In this document: piece by piece, positions 1 to 9,080 of the stretch
Position numbering within the stretch: position 1 is the stretch's first letter
Layout: every line of letters starts with the position of its first letter
DNA from: Gammaproteobacteria bacterium
Lineage (GTDB): Bacteria; Pseudomonadota; Gammaproteobacteria; Pseudomonadales; Azotimanducaceae
Reading direction: 5' to 3'
DNA length: 52,131 nt
NCBI GenBank assembly: GCA_026706665.1
Contig: JAPOYI010000198.1
Span: 1 to 52,131, forward strand
The notes under the pieces: model-generated
Told to the model about the DNA's origin: nothing
The model's database searches: none
What the model saw: only the letters and a program-made list of their open reading frames with translations
Translations under genes and position numbers: made by a program

Positions 1-181
1 GATTCCGACTCCGCCTACCTCTCCGTTCAGGCTCATTTCGGTATTGGATTAGACTGCGACGAGGGAGCTAGTGGCCTGCGCAGTAGAACGGCACGCAAGT
101 GCCGGTCAATAGCGCAGGACAGCAGGTGGGCTTGGGCCGGGGTGAAAGACGGCACGCCCGAAGGGCTGACGGATTTCATGG
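1..181. other. Window edge, no supported gene
   Basis: The stretch downstream of recO holds no gene I can support. On the minus strand an ATG at position 36 opens a frame running off the window (MSLNGEVGGVGI). In related genomes pdxJ follows recO, but these residues do not look like PdxJ and no ribosome binding site precedes them. I therefore do not call a gene. Confidence 0.5.
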
Positions 182-874
182 CTACCGCCTGCGAAACAGC
201 TCCCTCGAGGCCAGCGGACGAGGACCGAGGTGGGGCTGGAGCGCCACCCTCAGAATCGCCTTTGCCGCGCGGCGCACCTCCCTGGATTCGTAGCGGTCGT
301 TCGCGATCTCTCTCAGCACCCAGCCCGGAAAAGTGTTTTCGCCGGCCGCACCGGCACGCCGGAACCCCTCCCCTTCGGCGAAGGAGTAGGCGCCATCGTC
401 AGACACCTCCCTGCCGGAGACGCTTTCGACGTCAAAGGTCGGCGCGTAGCCCAGCTCGAACAACAGCCGCTTTTCGAACACCCTGAGCGGGGGCTCGAGG
501 TCATCTTCCGACTCGAGCAGTCCCAACGTCTTCTCGTAGGCCCCGAACAGGTTCGGCACCGCCTCGGCCGGGCGCAGCGATCGGACCAGGAGTTCATTGA
601 CGTACATCCCCGAGAAGAGCGCGCGCCCCGAGAGCCGCCAACGCCCGACCACTTCGCGTCCGGTCACCGTAACCAGCGATCCAGCGCCCCGCCACCCGAT
701 CTCCATCAGGCAGAAGACCTCGATCGGCTGCGGGCGGCGACCGCCGCGCACGCCCCGCGCCACGCCCGCGACGCGCCCGTGCTCCAGCGTCAGCAGCTCG
801 ACGATCGCGCTGCTCTCCCGGTATGCCCGGGCGTGCAGCAGGTAAGCGGGCTGACGGAGAACGGTGACCTTCAC
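182..874 (-). CDS. recO: DNA repair protein RecO
   Basis: RecO works in the RecFOR pathway. It binds ssDNA and SSB and helps load RecA at gaps. The 230-residue product has the usual RecO length and an N-terminal OB-fold pattern (VLRQPAYLLHARAYRESSAIV, with the conserved Y/RE..A and LLT segment), followed by the RGVRGGRRP basic turn. Translation starts at GTG (872-874), which overlaps the era stop in a GTGA arrangement, so it is translationally coupled to era. The C-terminal zinc-finger cysteines seen in some RecO proteins are not obvious. It is the last gene of the rnc-era-recO operon here. The identification is firm because sequence and position agree. Confidence 0.95.
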   Translation of the reverse strand: MKVTVLRQPAYLLHARAYRESSAIVELLTLEHGRVAGVARGVRGGRRPQPIEVFCLMEIGWRGAGSLVTVTGREVVGRWRLSGRALFSGMYVNELLVRSLRPAEAVPNLFGAYEKTLGLLESEDDLEPPLRVFEKRLLFELGYAPTFDVESVSGREVSDDGAYSFAEGEGFRRAGAAGENTFPGWVLREIANDRYESREVRRAAKAILRVALQPHLGPRPLASRELFRRR

Positions 875-1758
875 CGGTAACCGAGCGTCGCGAGTACGCG
901 CGCGTCATCGGTCCAGCCCCTGCGGACCTTCACCCACAGCCGCAACATGACGCGTTGGCCGAGCAGCGCCTCGATGTCCGCGCGGGCGTCCTGGCCGATG
1001 GATTTCAGACGGGACCCGCCGCGTCCGATCACGATGCCCTTCTGGCTTGCGCGCTCGACGTAGATCACGGCATCGACTTCGGCCAGGTGCGGCTTGGCCG
1101 CGAAACGCTCGACGGCGACCGTCACGCGGTGGGGAATCTCCGCGCCCAGGCGCCGAGTTATCTTTTCGCGCACGATCTCGGCGAGGAAGAACTCCGTCGG
1201 TCGATCCGTCACATCCCCTTCGGCGAACAGGTGCCGCCCCTCGGGCAGGAGGCTGGACGCCTCCGCCCAGAGCGCATCCAGTCCCTCGCCCTTGAGCGCC
1301 GAGATCGGCACGATGGCGCTGAAATCGTACCGCCCGCGCGCGTCATCGATCATCGGCAGCAAGGCACGCCGGTCCCGCAGGCGGTCGATCTTGTTGATCG
1401 CGCAAATGCACTCACACCGCGCGTCGGCGACACGCCGCAGCGCAAGCTCGTCCTCCGAAATCCACCGCCGCGCCTCCGTCAACAGCACCACCGCATCGGA
1501 CTCGCGGATCGCGCTGGCCGCCTGGCCCGCCATGTAGCGGTTCATGGCTCGCCGGTTTGGCCGGTGAATGCCCGGTGTATCGAGAAAAACAATCTGCGTC
1601 TCGGCCCGAGTGTCGACACCCAGCAGATTGTGCCGCGTCGTCTGGGGCTTGCGGGCCGTGATGCTGAGCTTTCGCCCCAGCAGGTGATTGAGCAGGGTCG
1701 ACTTGCCGACATTCGGCCGGCCCGCCAATGCCACGAATCCGCACCGCGACACGGTCAT
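871..1758 (-). CDS. era: GTPase Era
   Basis: Era is an essential GTPase that binds the 3' end of 16S rRNA during 30S subunit maturation. The 295-residue product shows all G motifs: GRPNVGKS (P-loop, near residue 13), the TTRHN switch region, DTPGIH, NKID and the SALKGEG loop. A C-terminal KH domain carries the GRGGSRLK RNA-binding loop. The ATG at 1758 overlaps the rnc stop codon (ATGA), and the era stop overlaps the recO GTG. The three genes are therefore read as one tightly coupled operon. Length and motif order are normal for the family. Confidence 0.97.
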   Translation of the reverse strand: MTVSRCGFVALAGRPNVGKSTLLNHLLGRKLSITARKPQTTRHNLLGVDTRAETQIVFLDTPGIHRPNRRAMNRYMAGQAASAIRESDAVVLLTEARRWISEDELALRRVADARCECICAINKIDRLRDRRALLPMIDDARGRYDFSAIVPISALKGEGLDALWAEASSLLPEGRHLFAEGDVTDRPTEFFLAEIVREKITRRLGAEIPHRVTVAVERFAAKPHLAEVDAVIYVERASQKGIVIGRGGSRLKSIGQDARADIEALLGQRVMLRLWVKVRRGWTDDARVLATLGYR

Positions 1759-2447
1759 ACCGCCTGCTTGAACTGCTCGAGCAGTTCCAGGGCAGCCCGC
1801 ATCTCTGCTTCCTTGCGCGAGCCCCCTGTTCCGGTGCTTTCGAGGTCGAGCTCATCGACACTGCAACGCACCACGAACCTCGGCGCATGATCGGCCCCTT
1901 CGACACGTATCACGTCGTATCGCGGCAGCGCCATGCGACGGCCCTGGGCCAGTTCCTGCAACAGGCTCTTCGCATCCTTGCCGGCACCGCGGCCGGAGCC
2001 TCGAAGCCTGTCGCGGAACAGCCGGTTCACAACCACCGCGGCGGCTTCGACACCCCCGTCAACCGTCACGGCGCCCAGCACGGCCTCAAGCGCGTCGGCA
2101 AGCAGCGACGGCTGGTTGTGGAGTCCTCGGCCGCGCTCTCCGGACCCCAACCGCAGGTGGGCGCCCATGCCGATCTCGAGGGCGACTTCCGACAGCGTCT
2201 CCTTCCTGATCAGGCTGACGCGCATCAGCGTCAATTCCTGCTCGCTGGCACCGGGATGCATCTCGAACAGGCGTTTCGCCACCAGGTAGCCGAGCACCGC
2301 ATCCCCAAGGAATTCCAGGCGCTCATAGTTGTCCGCGCCGCCGCTCCGGTGCGTAAGCGCCTGCACAAGCAGGCCGCGGTCGGAGAAGCCATGTCCCAAT
2401 GCGGCCTCGAGCCGTTCGGCGAGCCGGTCAGCGATGCCGTCGCCCAT
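1755..2447 (-). CDS. rnc: Ribonuclease III
   Basis: RNase III cleaves double-stranded RNA and processes rRNA precursors. The 230-residue protein has the signature ERLEFLGDAVL with the catalytic Glu and Asp, and a second acidic pair in LADALEAVLGA. A C-terminal double-stranded RNA-binding domain follows from about residue 155, ending in the SRKEAEMRAALELLE helix. The ATG at 2447 lies 3 bases after the lepA stop. In most relatives lepB (signal peptidase I) sits between lepA and rnc, but it is missing here. Coupled to era by an ATGA overlap. Confidence 0.97.
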   Translation of the reverse strand: MGDGIADRLAERLEAALGHGFSDRGLLVQALTHRSGGADNYERLEFLGDAVLGYLVAKRLFEMHPGASEQELTLMRVSLIRKETLSEVALEIGMGAHLRLGSGERGRGLHNQPSLLADALEAVLGAVTVDGGVEAAAVVVNRLFRDRLRGSGRGAGKDAKSLLQELAQGRRMALPRYDVIRVEGADHAPRFVVRCSVDELDLESTGTGGSRKEAEMRAALELLEQFKQAV

Positions 2448-2450
2448 GAA

Positions 2451-4277
2451 TCAGCGATCCACCTTGAGAACCGCGAAGAATGCCTCCTGGGGTATGTCCA
2501 CGCTGCCGAGCTGTTTCATCCGTCTTTTGCCCGCGCGCTGTTTTTCCAGCAGTTTCCGCTTTCGCGTGACGTCGCCGCCGTAGCACTTCGCGGTCACGTT
2601 CTTGCGCAGGGCCTTGACGTTGACCCTGCCGATGACCTGGTTCCCGATCGCCGCCTGGATTCCGACATCGAACATCTGGCGCGGGATCAACTCCTTCATC
2701 TTGCGAATGAGGTCCCGCCCGCGCGTCTCGGCCTGTTCCCTGTGCACGATCACCGCCAGCGCGTCTATCCGGTCACCGTTGATGAGCACATCGAGCTTCA
2801 CCAGCGGCGCCACTTCGAAGCGCACGAAACTGTAGTCCAGCGATGCGAAACCGCGGCTCACGGACTTCAGGCGATCAAAGAAATCCATCACGACTTCGGA
2901 AAGGGGCAACTCGTAAGTGAGGGCGACCTGGCCGGCGGAGAACTGGGAATCCCGCTGCACGCCCCGCCGCGAAATGCAAAGATTGATGACGTTGCCGAGA
3001 TAGGCCTGCGGCACCAGTATATGCGCCTGGGCGATGGGTTCCCGCAGCTCGGCAATCTGCGTCGGTTCCGGCAGACGCGAGGGGTTGTCGACTTCGATCG
3101 TCTGGCCGTCCTTCGTGGCCACCTGGTAGATCACGGTAGGGGCCGACGTGACGAGATCAAGATCGTATTCCCTTTCCAATCGCTCCTGCACGATCTCCAT
3201 GTGCAGCATGCCCAAGAATCCGCACCGAAAGCCGAAACCGAGCGCGTCGGACGTCTCGGGCTCAAAGAAGAGCGCCGCGTCGTTCAGCGTCAGCTTTGCC
3301 AACGCATCCCGAAAGTTCTCGAAATCGTCGGAGGAGGTGGGGAACATCCCCGCAAAGACCTGGGGTTTGGCCCGTTCGAAACCCGGCAATGCCGCCACGT
3401 CCGGGGCGCTGGCGGTCACCAGCGTGTCGCCCACCGGCGCCCCCTGGATCTGCTTGATGCCCGCCACCACGTAGCCTACCTCGCCCGCCGACAGCGCCTC
3501 GCCGCTCTCGCGCTTCGGCGTGAAGCGGCCCACATCGTCGACCACGTGCATCCGGCCCACCGACTTGGCCAGGATCCGGTCGCCTTTCGCGACGGCGCCC
3601 TGCACGACGCGCACCAGCGACACGACGCCGAGATAGTTATCGAACCAGGAGTCGACAATCAGCGCCTGCAATGGCGCGGCGGGATCACCTTCCGGCGCCG
3701 GGATATCGGACACAAGTCGCTCCAGCAGCGCTTCCACGCCGCTGCCGGTCTTCGCGCTCACCAGCATGGCATCCCCGGCGTCCAGGCCGATGATGTCCTC
3801 GATCTCTCCACGCACCCGATCGGGATCGGCCTGCGGCAGGTCGACCTTGTTCAGTACCGGCAGCACTTCGACCCCCTGGTCGATGGCCGTGTAGCAGTTG
3901 GCGACGGACTGCGCCTCGACACCCTGGGCGGCGTCCACCACCAGCAAGGCGCCTTCGCACGCGGCAAGCGAGCGCGACACCTCGTAGCTGAAATCGACAT
4001 GGCCGGGAGTGTCGATGAAGTTGAGCTGGTAGGACCCGCCGTCGCGCGCGGCATACCGCAGCGTCACGCTCTGTGCCTTGATCGTGATTCCCCGCTCACG
4101 CTCCAGGTCCATCGAGTCCAGGACCTGCTCCGCCATTTCCCGCTCGGACAAGCCCCCGCAGAGCTGTATCAACCTGTCGGAAAGCGTCGACTTGCCGTGG
4201 TCGATGTGCGCGATGATGGAGAAATTTCGGATATGGTCGATGACCGGCAAGGCACTGGTTCCCGGCTGGGCCGTCAT
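2451..4277 (-). CDS. lepA: Elongation factor 4 (LepA)
   Basis: LepA/EF4 is a translational GTPase that acts on stalled or mispositioned ribosomes and during initiation. The 608-residue product has AHIDHGKST (P-loop), the DTPGHVDF switch II motif and NKVD. EF-G-like domains follow, then the LepA-specific C-terminal domain ending in the basic [15 protein letters not shown] segment. Length matches the family (about 600). The ATG at 4277 is unambiguous by alignment to the conserved [14 protein letters not shown] start. Upstream lies rseC. The mucD/degP-type protease gene often found between mucC/rseC and lepA in pseudomonads is absent. Confidence 0.97.
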   Translation of the reverse strand: MTAQPGTSALPVIDHIRNFSIIAHIDHGKSTLSDRLIQLCGGLSEREMAEQVLDSMDLERERGITIKAQSVTLRYAARDGGSYQLNFIDTPGHVDFSYEVSRSLAACEGALLVVDAAQGVEAQSVANCYTAIDQGVEVLPVLNKVDLPQADPDRVRGEIEDIIGLDAGDAMLVSAKTGSGVEALLERLVSDIPAPEGDPAAPLQALIVDSWFDNYLGVVSLVRVVQGAVAKGDRILAKSVGRMHVVDDVGRFTPKRESGEALSAGEVGYVVAGIKQIQGAPVGDTLVTASAPDVAALPGFERAKPQVFAGMFPTSSDDFENFRDALAKLTLNDAALFFEPETSDALGFGFRCGFLGMLHMEIVQERLEREYDLDLVTSAPTVIYQVATKDGQTIEVDNPSRLPEPTQIAELREPIAQAHILVPQAYLGNVINLCISRRGVQRDSQFSAGQVALTYELPLSEVVMDFFDRLKSVSRGFASLDYSFVRFEVAPLVKLDVLINGDRIDALAVIVHREQAETRGRDLIRKMKELIPRQMFDVGIQAAIGNQVIGRVNVKALRKNVTAKCYGGDVTRKRKLLEKQRAGKRRMKQLGSVDIPQEAFFAVLKVDR

Positions 4278-4295
4278 GCAGAACGCGGTCGGATT

Positions 4296-4742
4296 TTACC
4301 CCTTCTCCCCCGTAGCAGCACGATCATCACGCGTGTGGTCGTCCTCACGGCCAGGAATTCCTGCCAGGATCGGACCCACCCGGTCGTCCAGTCCCGACCG
4401 GCGCGCGATGACGAATGCAAGGGCCGCGCCCCCGGTCAGCCCTGCGGCAGCACCCGCAAGCGCCGCGCTCCAGACCACCTGTGCCGCGGCCGCGGCCACC
4501 AGCATGAGTCCCAGCGGGAGGCCGAACATCACAGCCGCCGCGACCGCTACGCCGACGCGGGAAACGCCGACAAGAACATGATCGCCGCACGCCAGTCCCG
4601 CGGTCTCCAGTTCGATCTCGCGCGGAAACGCGAACCCGACGCCGCAGCGCCGCCGTTGGTCAGTTTCCTGGTTTACCGGGCATGCCGCGCAGTAGTCACG
4701 CCGGAGCGCCACCCGGCATGTCCGCCCACCAACCGCAACCAC
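4296..4742 (-). CDS. rseC: RseC/MucC-like SoxR-reducing/sigma-E regulator
   Basis: RseC-family proteins are inner-membrane proteins encoded with sigma-E and implicated in reducing SoxR or modulating sigma-E. Seen here are the N-terminal TVVAVGGRTCRVAL strand pattern, a cysteine cluster (DYCAACPV...RRCG) like the family CxxC motif, and two hydrophobic membrane segments (about VGVAVAAAVMFGLPLG and AALAGAAAGLTGGAAL). The start is unclear. The frame is open upstream to a TTG at 4949, across a dispersed repeat at 4780-4864. The region where family members begin (near 4765) has no ATG. The GTG at 4742 is the nearest usable start but would trim the conserved first strand. The gene lies in the sigma-E cluster between rseB and lepA. 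The protein is probably about 150 residues. Confidence 0.7.
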   Translation of the reverse strand: MVAVGGRTCRVALRRDYCAACPVNQETDQRRRCGVGFAFPREIELETAGLACGDHVLVGVSRVGVAVAAAVMFGLPLGLMLVAAAAAQVVWSAALAGAAAGLTGGAALAFVIARRSGLDDRVGPILAGIPGREDDHTRDDRAATGEKG

Positions 4743-4779
4743 CGTTCCGCTGCGCAGGATCAGCCGGCCGGACTTGGGA

Positions 4780-4864
4780 GAGCCTTCAGCCGGGGGCGCT
4801 TCCCCGACCGCTGATGCGTTAGCAAGTGCCGGAGATGCCCCGGTCGCCCGAGGCGTACTGCCAT
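4780..4864. repeat. Dispersed two-hairpin repeat, copy 1
   Basis: This copy has TCAGCCGGGG pairing with CCCCGACCGCTGA (hairpin 1) and a second arm set around GTGCCGG...GGCGTAC (hairpin 2). It lies between the rseB stop and the start of rseC. Read on the minus strand the frame is open (ALANASAVGEAPPAEGS) and continues directly into rseC. Hairpin 2 is the most diverged part of this copy: the outer GGAAG/CTTCC pair has become AGCAAG/CTGCC. Confidence 0.85.
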
Positions 4865-4884
4865 GGAAGTCTGCGCGAATCGAA

Positions 4885-5928
4885 TCAGTCCTGGTAGTAG
4901 ACAGACCTCGCAATCCGCCAGGCTGTCGTCGTCGGCACCTCGCCAACAACCGTCACGAGGTGTGTATCCACCTTCGGCGGCCTGACCGTATGCGTCACCA
5001 TGACTGTCGCCCCGTCGCGTGCAACCAGGCCTCCCGCATTGCCAGCGGTGGCCGATTCAACGAATACATGGAAGGCGGCCAGACCATCGCTCCACATCAT
5101 GGCGGTCACCGCCTCGCCGGATCCCCGCAAGTCGCAGATCTCGGCGTACGCCATTTCGAAACCATCGGGCACCCAACTGGCATGCCACTCTATTGGTGTC
5201 ATTGGTATGGAGGTGGCGGGTATTTCGGCACTCTCGTCCGTCAGGGGGTCCCGGATCCAGCCTTCTCCCGGCTCCGGCTCCAGCGCCGACTCGGGTATGC
5301 CTTCTCCAACAACGAGCGAGGCGAACTGGAACTCTTCCAGGCTGTCGCCATCCGCGTCATGCAACTCCGAGCGGAGCAACAGTCCGGTATCCCGATCGAG
5401 CCACAATCGATGTCCGAACCGGTCCTCGTCCGAGGGACGCAGCATGATATGCACGGCGCGGCGTCCGGCAATCCGGTGCTCGCCGTCGATGTGAATCCGG
5501 TAGTGTCTTTCCGCTGCCTTGAAACTGGGGGCTACGGCGCGTTCCCAGGGACTCACCGGAGCGCTGCGGCCGACGTCCAGCGTCTCGTCATTCGGAGGGA
5601 CCATCCGAACGACATGACCGCCAATTCGAATCACCTCCCTCGGCGTGCCGTTCAGGTGGACCAGCCGTACCCGCGTCACGCCGTCGACATTGAGGTGCAC
5701 GATCCTCAGCATCGAGGATCCTGAACCTCCCCGATACATGAACACGCCGTCGTAGCCGAGTCGATGGAACGCCTGGTGCATGGCATCGAGCCATTGTTCG
5801 GGCGTTCTGTCCTGCGCAGTTTCCGTCTGCGCGTGCGAGGCGACCGCGGCAAACAGCCCGAAGAGAAAAGCAGCGCGAGTGGGCACACCCCGCAGGAGAT
5901 CAGGTGCGCGAGGCGGGGCGCTACTCAT
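4885..5928 (-). CDS. rseB: Sigma-E factor regulatory protein RseB/MucB
   Basis: RseB is a periplasmic protein that binds the anti-sigma factor RseA and shields it from proteolysis. It senses mislocalised lipids and LPS. The 347-residue product has an N-terminal signal peptide (RAAFLFGLFAAVASHAQ), an LolA-like domain beginning with WLDAMHQAFHRLGYDGVFMY, and a C-terminal MucB/RseB domain containing WVPDGFEM and MMWSDGLAAFHVF. The ATG at 5928 overlaps the rseA stop by 8 bases and has translational coupling. An in-frame TTG at 5937 is less likely. Order rpoE-rseA-rseB-rseC fits the conserved stress operon. Confidence 0.95.
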   Translation of the reverse strand: MSSAPPRAPDLLRGVPTRAAFLFGLFAAVASHAQTETAQDRTPEQWLDAMHQAFHRLGYDGVFMYRGGSGSSMLRIVHLNVDGVTRVRLVHLNGTPREVIRIGGHVVRMVPPNDETLDVGRSAPVSPWERAVAPSFKAAERHYRIHIDGEHRIAGRRAVHIMLRPSDEDRFGHRLWLDRDTGLLLRSELHDADGDSLEEFQFASLVVGEGIPESALEPEPGEGWIRDPLTDESAEIPATSIPMTPIEWHASWVPDGFEMAYAEICDLRGSGEAVTAMMWSDGLAAFHVFVESATAGNAGGLVARDGATVMVTHTVRPPKVDTHLVTVVGEVPTTTAWRIARSVYYQD

Positions 5929-6508
5929 TGGTGTCAAACTGGGGTTGCGGCCGATAGGTGGCCAACTTGGCGAACGGGACCGGGTGCCCCCGGTTGGCCA
6001 TCGATTGCCGCTTCAGATGTTGCAGCATGTAGGCCTGCGCGCGTGCGCGATCTTCCGCTGACAGCGCCTCCTCCATTGCAGCTTGCTCCGAAAGGCTCGC
6101 AGGTACGGGTACCTGTGCGATCGGGTCTACCGGCAGCCGTTCGCCCCCGGAGCGCGGGACCGGGTACAGCCAGATGGAGAACACCGCCGACGCCGCAAGC
6201 CCGAGAAGGGCTGCACCCGTCCGAAGCCCGAAGGGACGGCGGCGAGAAATCGCCTCGACCGTCCCGGCAGACTCCTCGCCCGCGCCGGCGTCCACCGCTT
6301 CCCACAGACGTTCGATCGCATCCTCGCCATGCCTGGCATCCAGGGGATCGCCGACCATCGCACTGTGCGCCAGGTGGAACCGGTCCCAGGCCGCACGCAA
6401 CTCGTCGTCGTTGCCTGTTTCGTCCAGGATCCGTCGCGTCTCGAACTCGTGAGCCTCGCCATCCATGATGGCCGAGATCGCTTCTTTACGTTTATCAATC
6501 ACTTGCAA
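5921..6508 (-). CDS. rseA: Anti-sigma-E factor RseA/MucA
   Basis: RseA is an inner-membrane anti-sigma factor that holds sigma-E until stress-induced proteolysis. The 195-residue product has an N-terminal cytoplasmic sigma-binding domain (KRKEAISAIMDGEA, then DELRAAWDRFHLAHSAM), one membrane helix (TGAALLGLAASAVFSIWLY, about residues 97-115) and a periplasmic tail. The start appears to be TTG at 6508, preceded by GGGAA at suitable spacing. A GTG two codons later is the alternative. Its stop overlaps rseB. The use of TTG follows another TTG at rpoE, which suggests deliberately weak initiation. Confidence 0.94.
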   Translation of the reverse strand: MQVIDKRKEAISAIMDGEAHEFETRRILDETGNDDELRAAWDRFHLAHSAMVGDPLDARHGEDAIERLWEAVDAGAGEESAGTVEAISRRRPFGLRTGAALLGLAASAVFSIWLYPVPRSGGERLPVDPIAQVPVPASLSEQAAMEEALSAEDRARAQAYMLQHLKRQSMANRGHPVPFAKLATYRPQPQFDTNE

Positions 6509-6522
6509 CTATTTCCCATACG

Positions 6523-7146
6523 CTAATCCCACGTCGTTGCTGCGCCATCCTGTCGGCGCCCTGGACCCGCCAGAAAGCGGATCTTCTCGTCTATCGCTTC
6601 GCGCGCCCGAAATATGCGGGAACGGACGGTGCCTACGGGACAATCCGTAATCTCGGCAATCTGTCGATAGCTTAGACCATCAAATTCCCTGAGAGTTACC
6701 GTCGTTCTCAAATCGTCCGGCAGGTCCGTGATCGCCTGCCTGATTGCGGCGGCGAGTTCATCTCGCCGAAGCGCCTGCTCCGGACTCTCCGAGTCACGCA
6801 ACGCATAGGCGCCATCCGTCTCGACGAGTTGCTCGGCCGTGCTGACGTCGACATCCACCGTCGGAGTCCGACGCGCGGACGCCGCGATGTAGTTCTTCGA
6901 TGCGTTGATCGCGATTCGATAGAGCCAGGTATAGAAGGCGCTGTCACCACGAAAGTTCGGCAAGGCGCGGTATGCCTTTATGAACGCCTCCTGCACGACA
7001 TCGTCGAGTTCCGCCTGGTCGCGCACGAACCGTCCCACAAGCCCTTTGATCTTGTGGCGATATCGCAGGAACAGCAGGTCAAACGCACGTCGGTCCCCGT
7101 TCTGTACACGACGCACCAGTTCCTGGTCAGGCTCAACCGCAGCCAA
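6523..7146 (-). CDS. rpoE: RNA polymerase sigma factor RpoE (AlgU/sigma-E type)
   Basis: Group 4 (ECF) sigma factor directing the envelope-stress response. The 207-residue product has region 2 (DVVQEAFIKAYRALPNFRGDSAFYTWLYRIA, identical in pattern to AlgU/RpoE) and region 4 with the helix-turn-helix FDGLSYRQIAEITDCPVGTVRSRIFRAREAI. The start that fits the family length is a TTG at 7146. No ATG is available upstream in frame, and the next start is an internal GTG. First gene of the rpoE-rseA-rseB-rseC cluster. It is transcribed away from nadB. An AT-rich TATATACTA stretch around 7226-7236 could hold its promoter, but I cannot place a -35. Confidence 0.96.
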   Translation of the reverse strand: MAAVEPDQELVRRVQNGDRRAFDLLFLRYRHKIKGLVGRFVRDQAELDDVVQEAFIKAYRALPNFRGDSAFYTWLYRIAINASKNYIAASARRTPTVDVDVSTAEQLVETDGAYALRDSESPEQALRRDELAAAIRQAITDLPDDLRTTVTLREFDGLSYRQIAEITDCPVGTVRSRIFRAREAIDEKIRFLAGPGRRQDGAATTWD

Positions 7147-7436
7147 CTATCGCATCCCGTTCGATTCTCCGGGCACCCAGGGCACTCCGGACCTACCCGT
7201 CCGACATTCTGCATCCTGTGCGCGGTATATACTAGCCTCCGGATCGCCTCAGGACGCTTGTCGAGCAATCGAATGTCTTTCCGTTTCAATCGGATACGGT
7301 CATTCTCAGACCCCATCGCCGGCTTTCTTTGCGAGGGACACCCTCGCGCTCTGTTCTTTGCGAGGGACACCCTCGCGCTCTTTCTTTGCGAGGGACACCC
7401 TCGCGCTCCCGGGACTGAAGGCTCCTGGCCAAGTCA
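7147..7436. promoter_or_regulatory. rpoE-nadB divergent intergenic region
   Basis: This 290-bp divergent region must hold the promoters for rpoE (leftward) and nadB (rightward). The visible structure is an AT-rich patch at 7226-7236 and the three tandem hairpins described separately, which sit just upstream of nadB. No good sigma-70 or sigma-E consensus pair is clear by eye. No coding region. Confidence 0.5.
7324..7408. repeat. Three tandem perfect hairpins upstream of nadB
   Basis: The unit TTCTTTGCGAGGGACACCCTCGCGCTC appears three times with 28-29 bp spacing (core starts at 7331, 7360, 7388). Each core is a perfect inverted repeat GCGAGGG-ACA-CCCTCGC followed by GCTC. The three cores are identical; only the T-rich linker varies (TTTCTTT, TGTTCTTT, TTTCTTT). 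Eleven bases after-ward (7415-7425) is CTGAAGGCTCC, which is also the terminal sequence of the dispersed repeat family in this window. Confidence 0.95.
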
Positions 7437-9080
7437 ATGAGTGACCCGTATCACGCGGATGTGCTCATCATCGGCAGTGGGGCCGCAGGCCTTGCCGCCG
7501 CGCTCCGGGTAGCCGACCGGGCACGCGTTGTCGTGCTGTCGAAGGATCGCATAGACGGCGGGTCGACGAACCGCGCCCAGGGCGGCATAGCGGCAGTGAC
7601 CGGTCCCGCGGACTCGCCCGATGATCACATCCGGGACACGATCCGGGCGGGCGCGGGACTGTGCAATGAAGAGATCGTACGGTACGCGGTCGAAAACGGC
7701 CCGGGGATCATCGAACGCCTTGTCCACTACGGCCTGTCATTCGATACCGACCGCGAGGCCGCGTTCCACCTGACCCGCGAGGGAGGACACAGCCATCGCC
7801 GCGTGTTGCACGTCGCCGATCACACCGGCCAGGCAATCGAGAGCACCCTGACCCAGCGTGCCCTGGAACACCCCGGCATCGAGTTCCTGATCGGCCGCGT
7901 TGCGATCGACGTGATTACCACCGGCAAACTCGGCATGTCGCCCGAACGCGCTATCGGCGCCTACGTCTACAACCGGTCGACGGATGAGGTGGAACTCACA
8001 CAGGCGTCAAACGTCGTACTGGCGACCGGCGGCGCCAGCAAGGTCTACCTGTACACGAGCAACCCCGACGGCGCCACGGGAGACGGCACCGCGATGGCCT
8101 GGCGGGCCGGTTGCCGCGTCTCCAACATGGAGTTCAACCAGTTCCACCCGACATGCCTTTATCACCCGCACGCAAAGTCGTTCCTCATCTCCGAGGCCGT
8201 GCGCGGCGAGGGTGGCCGCCTGCTGTTGCCGAACGGGCAACGGTTCATGGACCGCTTCGACCCGCAGGGCGAACTGGCGTCCCGCGATGTCGTCGCGCGC
8301 GCCATCGACCACGAAATGAAACGCCTGGGCGCCGACTGCGTCTACCTTGACATCAGCCACCGCTCGGCCGATTTCATCGAGTCGCGTTTCCCGACCATTC
8401 GTGCGCAATGCGAGAGGTTCGACATCGACATGACGACGGAGCCGGTGCCCGTGGTTCCCGCCGCGCACTACACCTGCGGCGGCGTCCTGGTCGACCGGCA
8501 CGGCGCCACGGATGTGCCGGGCCTGTATGCCATCGGCGAGACCGCCTGCACCGGACTGCATGGGGCGAACCGGCTTGCAAGCAATTCGCTGCTTGAGTGC
8601 ATGGTCTTCGCCCGCGCCGCCGCAGACCACATTCTCGCGGGACTCGACCGTTCGAAGGTTCGATTGCCACCCGCTCCCGCCTGGGATGCCAGCCGCGTCA
8701 CCGACTCGGACGAAGACGTGGTGCTGTCCCACAACTGGGACGAACTACGCCGCTTCATGTGGGACTACGTCGGGATCGTGCGCACGAACAAACGCCTCGA
8801 ACGCGCATTTCGGCGGATCGAACTGCTGAAGAAGGAAGTGCACGAGTACTACGCGAACCATCACATTTCAAACGATCTCATCGAACTGCGCAACGTCATC
8901 CTGGTAGCCGAGCTGATGGTGCGCTGTGCCATGTCGCGCCGGGAGAGCCGTGGCCTGCACTACACCCTGGACTATCCCCATACGCTGAATCGCTCGGTGC
9001 CCAGCGTACTCAGCCCGAGCACGGATTCGTGGGATTTCCTTCAGCCCCTCGCGGCACGCCGCAGCCGGGCGAAGTCCTGA
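7437..9080 (+). CDS. nadB: L-aspartate oxidase
   Basis: NadB is the FAD enzyme that oxidises L-aspartate to iminoaspartate, the first step of de novo NAD synthesis. The 547-residue product has the N-terminal dinucleotide motif [16 protein letters not shown], the [13 protein letters not shown] loop, the active-site stretch [15 protein letters not shown], and the C-terminal helical domain ([12 protein letters not shown]). Length is typical (about 530-550). ATG 7437 has no strong ribosome site but aligns with the family N-terminus. The 3' end overlaps ygfX, transcribed from the other strand, by 40 bases. nadB divergent to rpoE is a classical gammaproteobacterial arrangement. Confidence 0.97.
   Translation: MSDPYHADVLIIGSGAAGLAAALRVADRARVVVLSKDRIDGGSTNRAQGGIAAVTGPADSPDDHIRDTIRAGAGLCNEEIVRYAVENGPGIIERLVHYGLSFDTDREAAFHLTREGGHSHRRVLHVADHTGQAIESTLTQRALEHPGIEFLIGRVAIDVITTGKLGMSPERAIGAYVYNRSTDEVELTQASNVVLATGGASKVYLYTSNPDGATGDGTAMAWRAGCRVSNMEFNQFHPTCLYHPHAKSFLISEAVRGEGGRLLLPNGQRFMDRFDPQGELASRDVVARAIDHEMKRLGADCVYLDISHRSADFIESRFPTIRAQCERFDIDMTTEPVPVVPAAHYTCGGVLVDRHGATDVPGLYAIGETACTGLHGANRLASNSLLECMVFARAAADHILAGLDRSKVRLPPAPAWDASRVTDSDEDVVLSHNWDELRRFMWDYVGIVRTNKRLERAFRRIELLKKEVHEYYANHHISNDLIELRNVILVAELMVRCAMSRRESRGLHYTLDYPHTLNRSVPSVLSPSTDSWDFLQPLAARRSRAKS

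Noticed and set aside
1728-4814. A 1028-residue plus-strand open frame
   Set aside because: It lies antisense to era, rnc and lepA, which have clear motifs. High GC leaves long antisense frames open, and the translation has no family resemblance.
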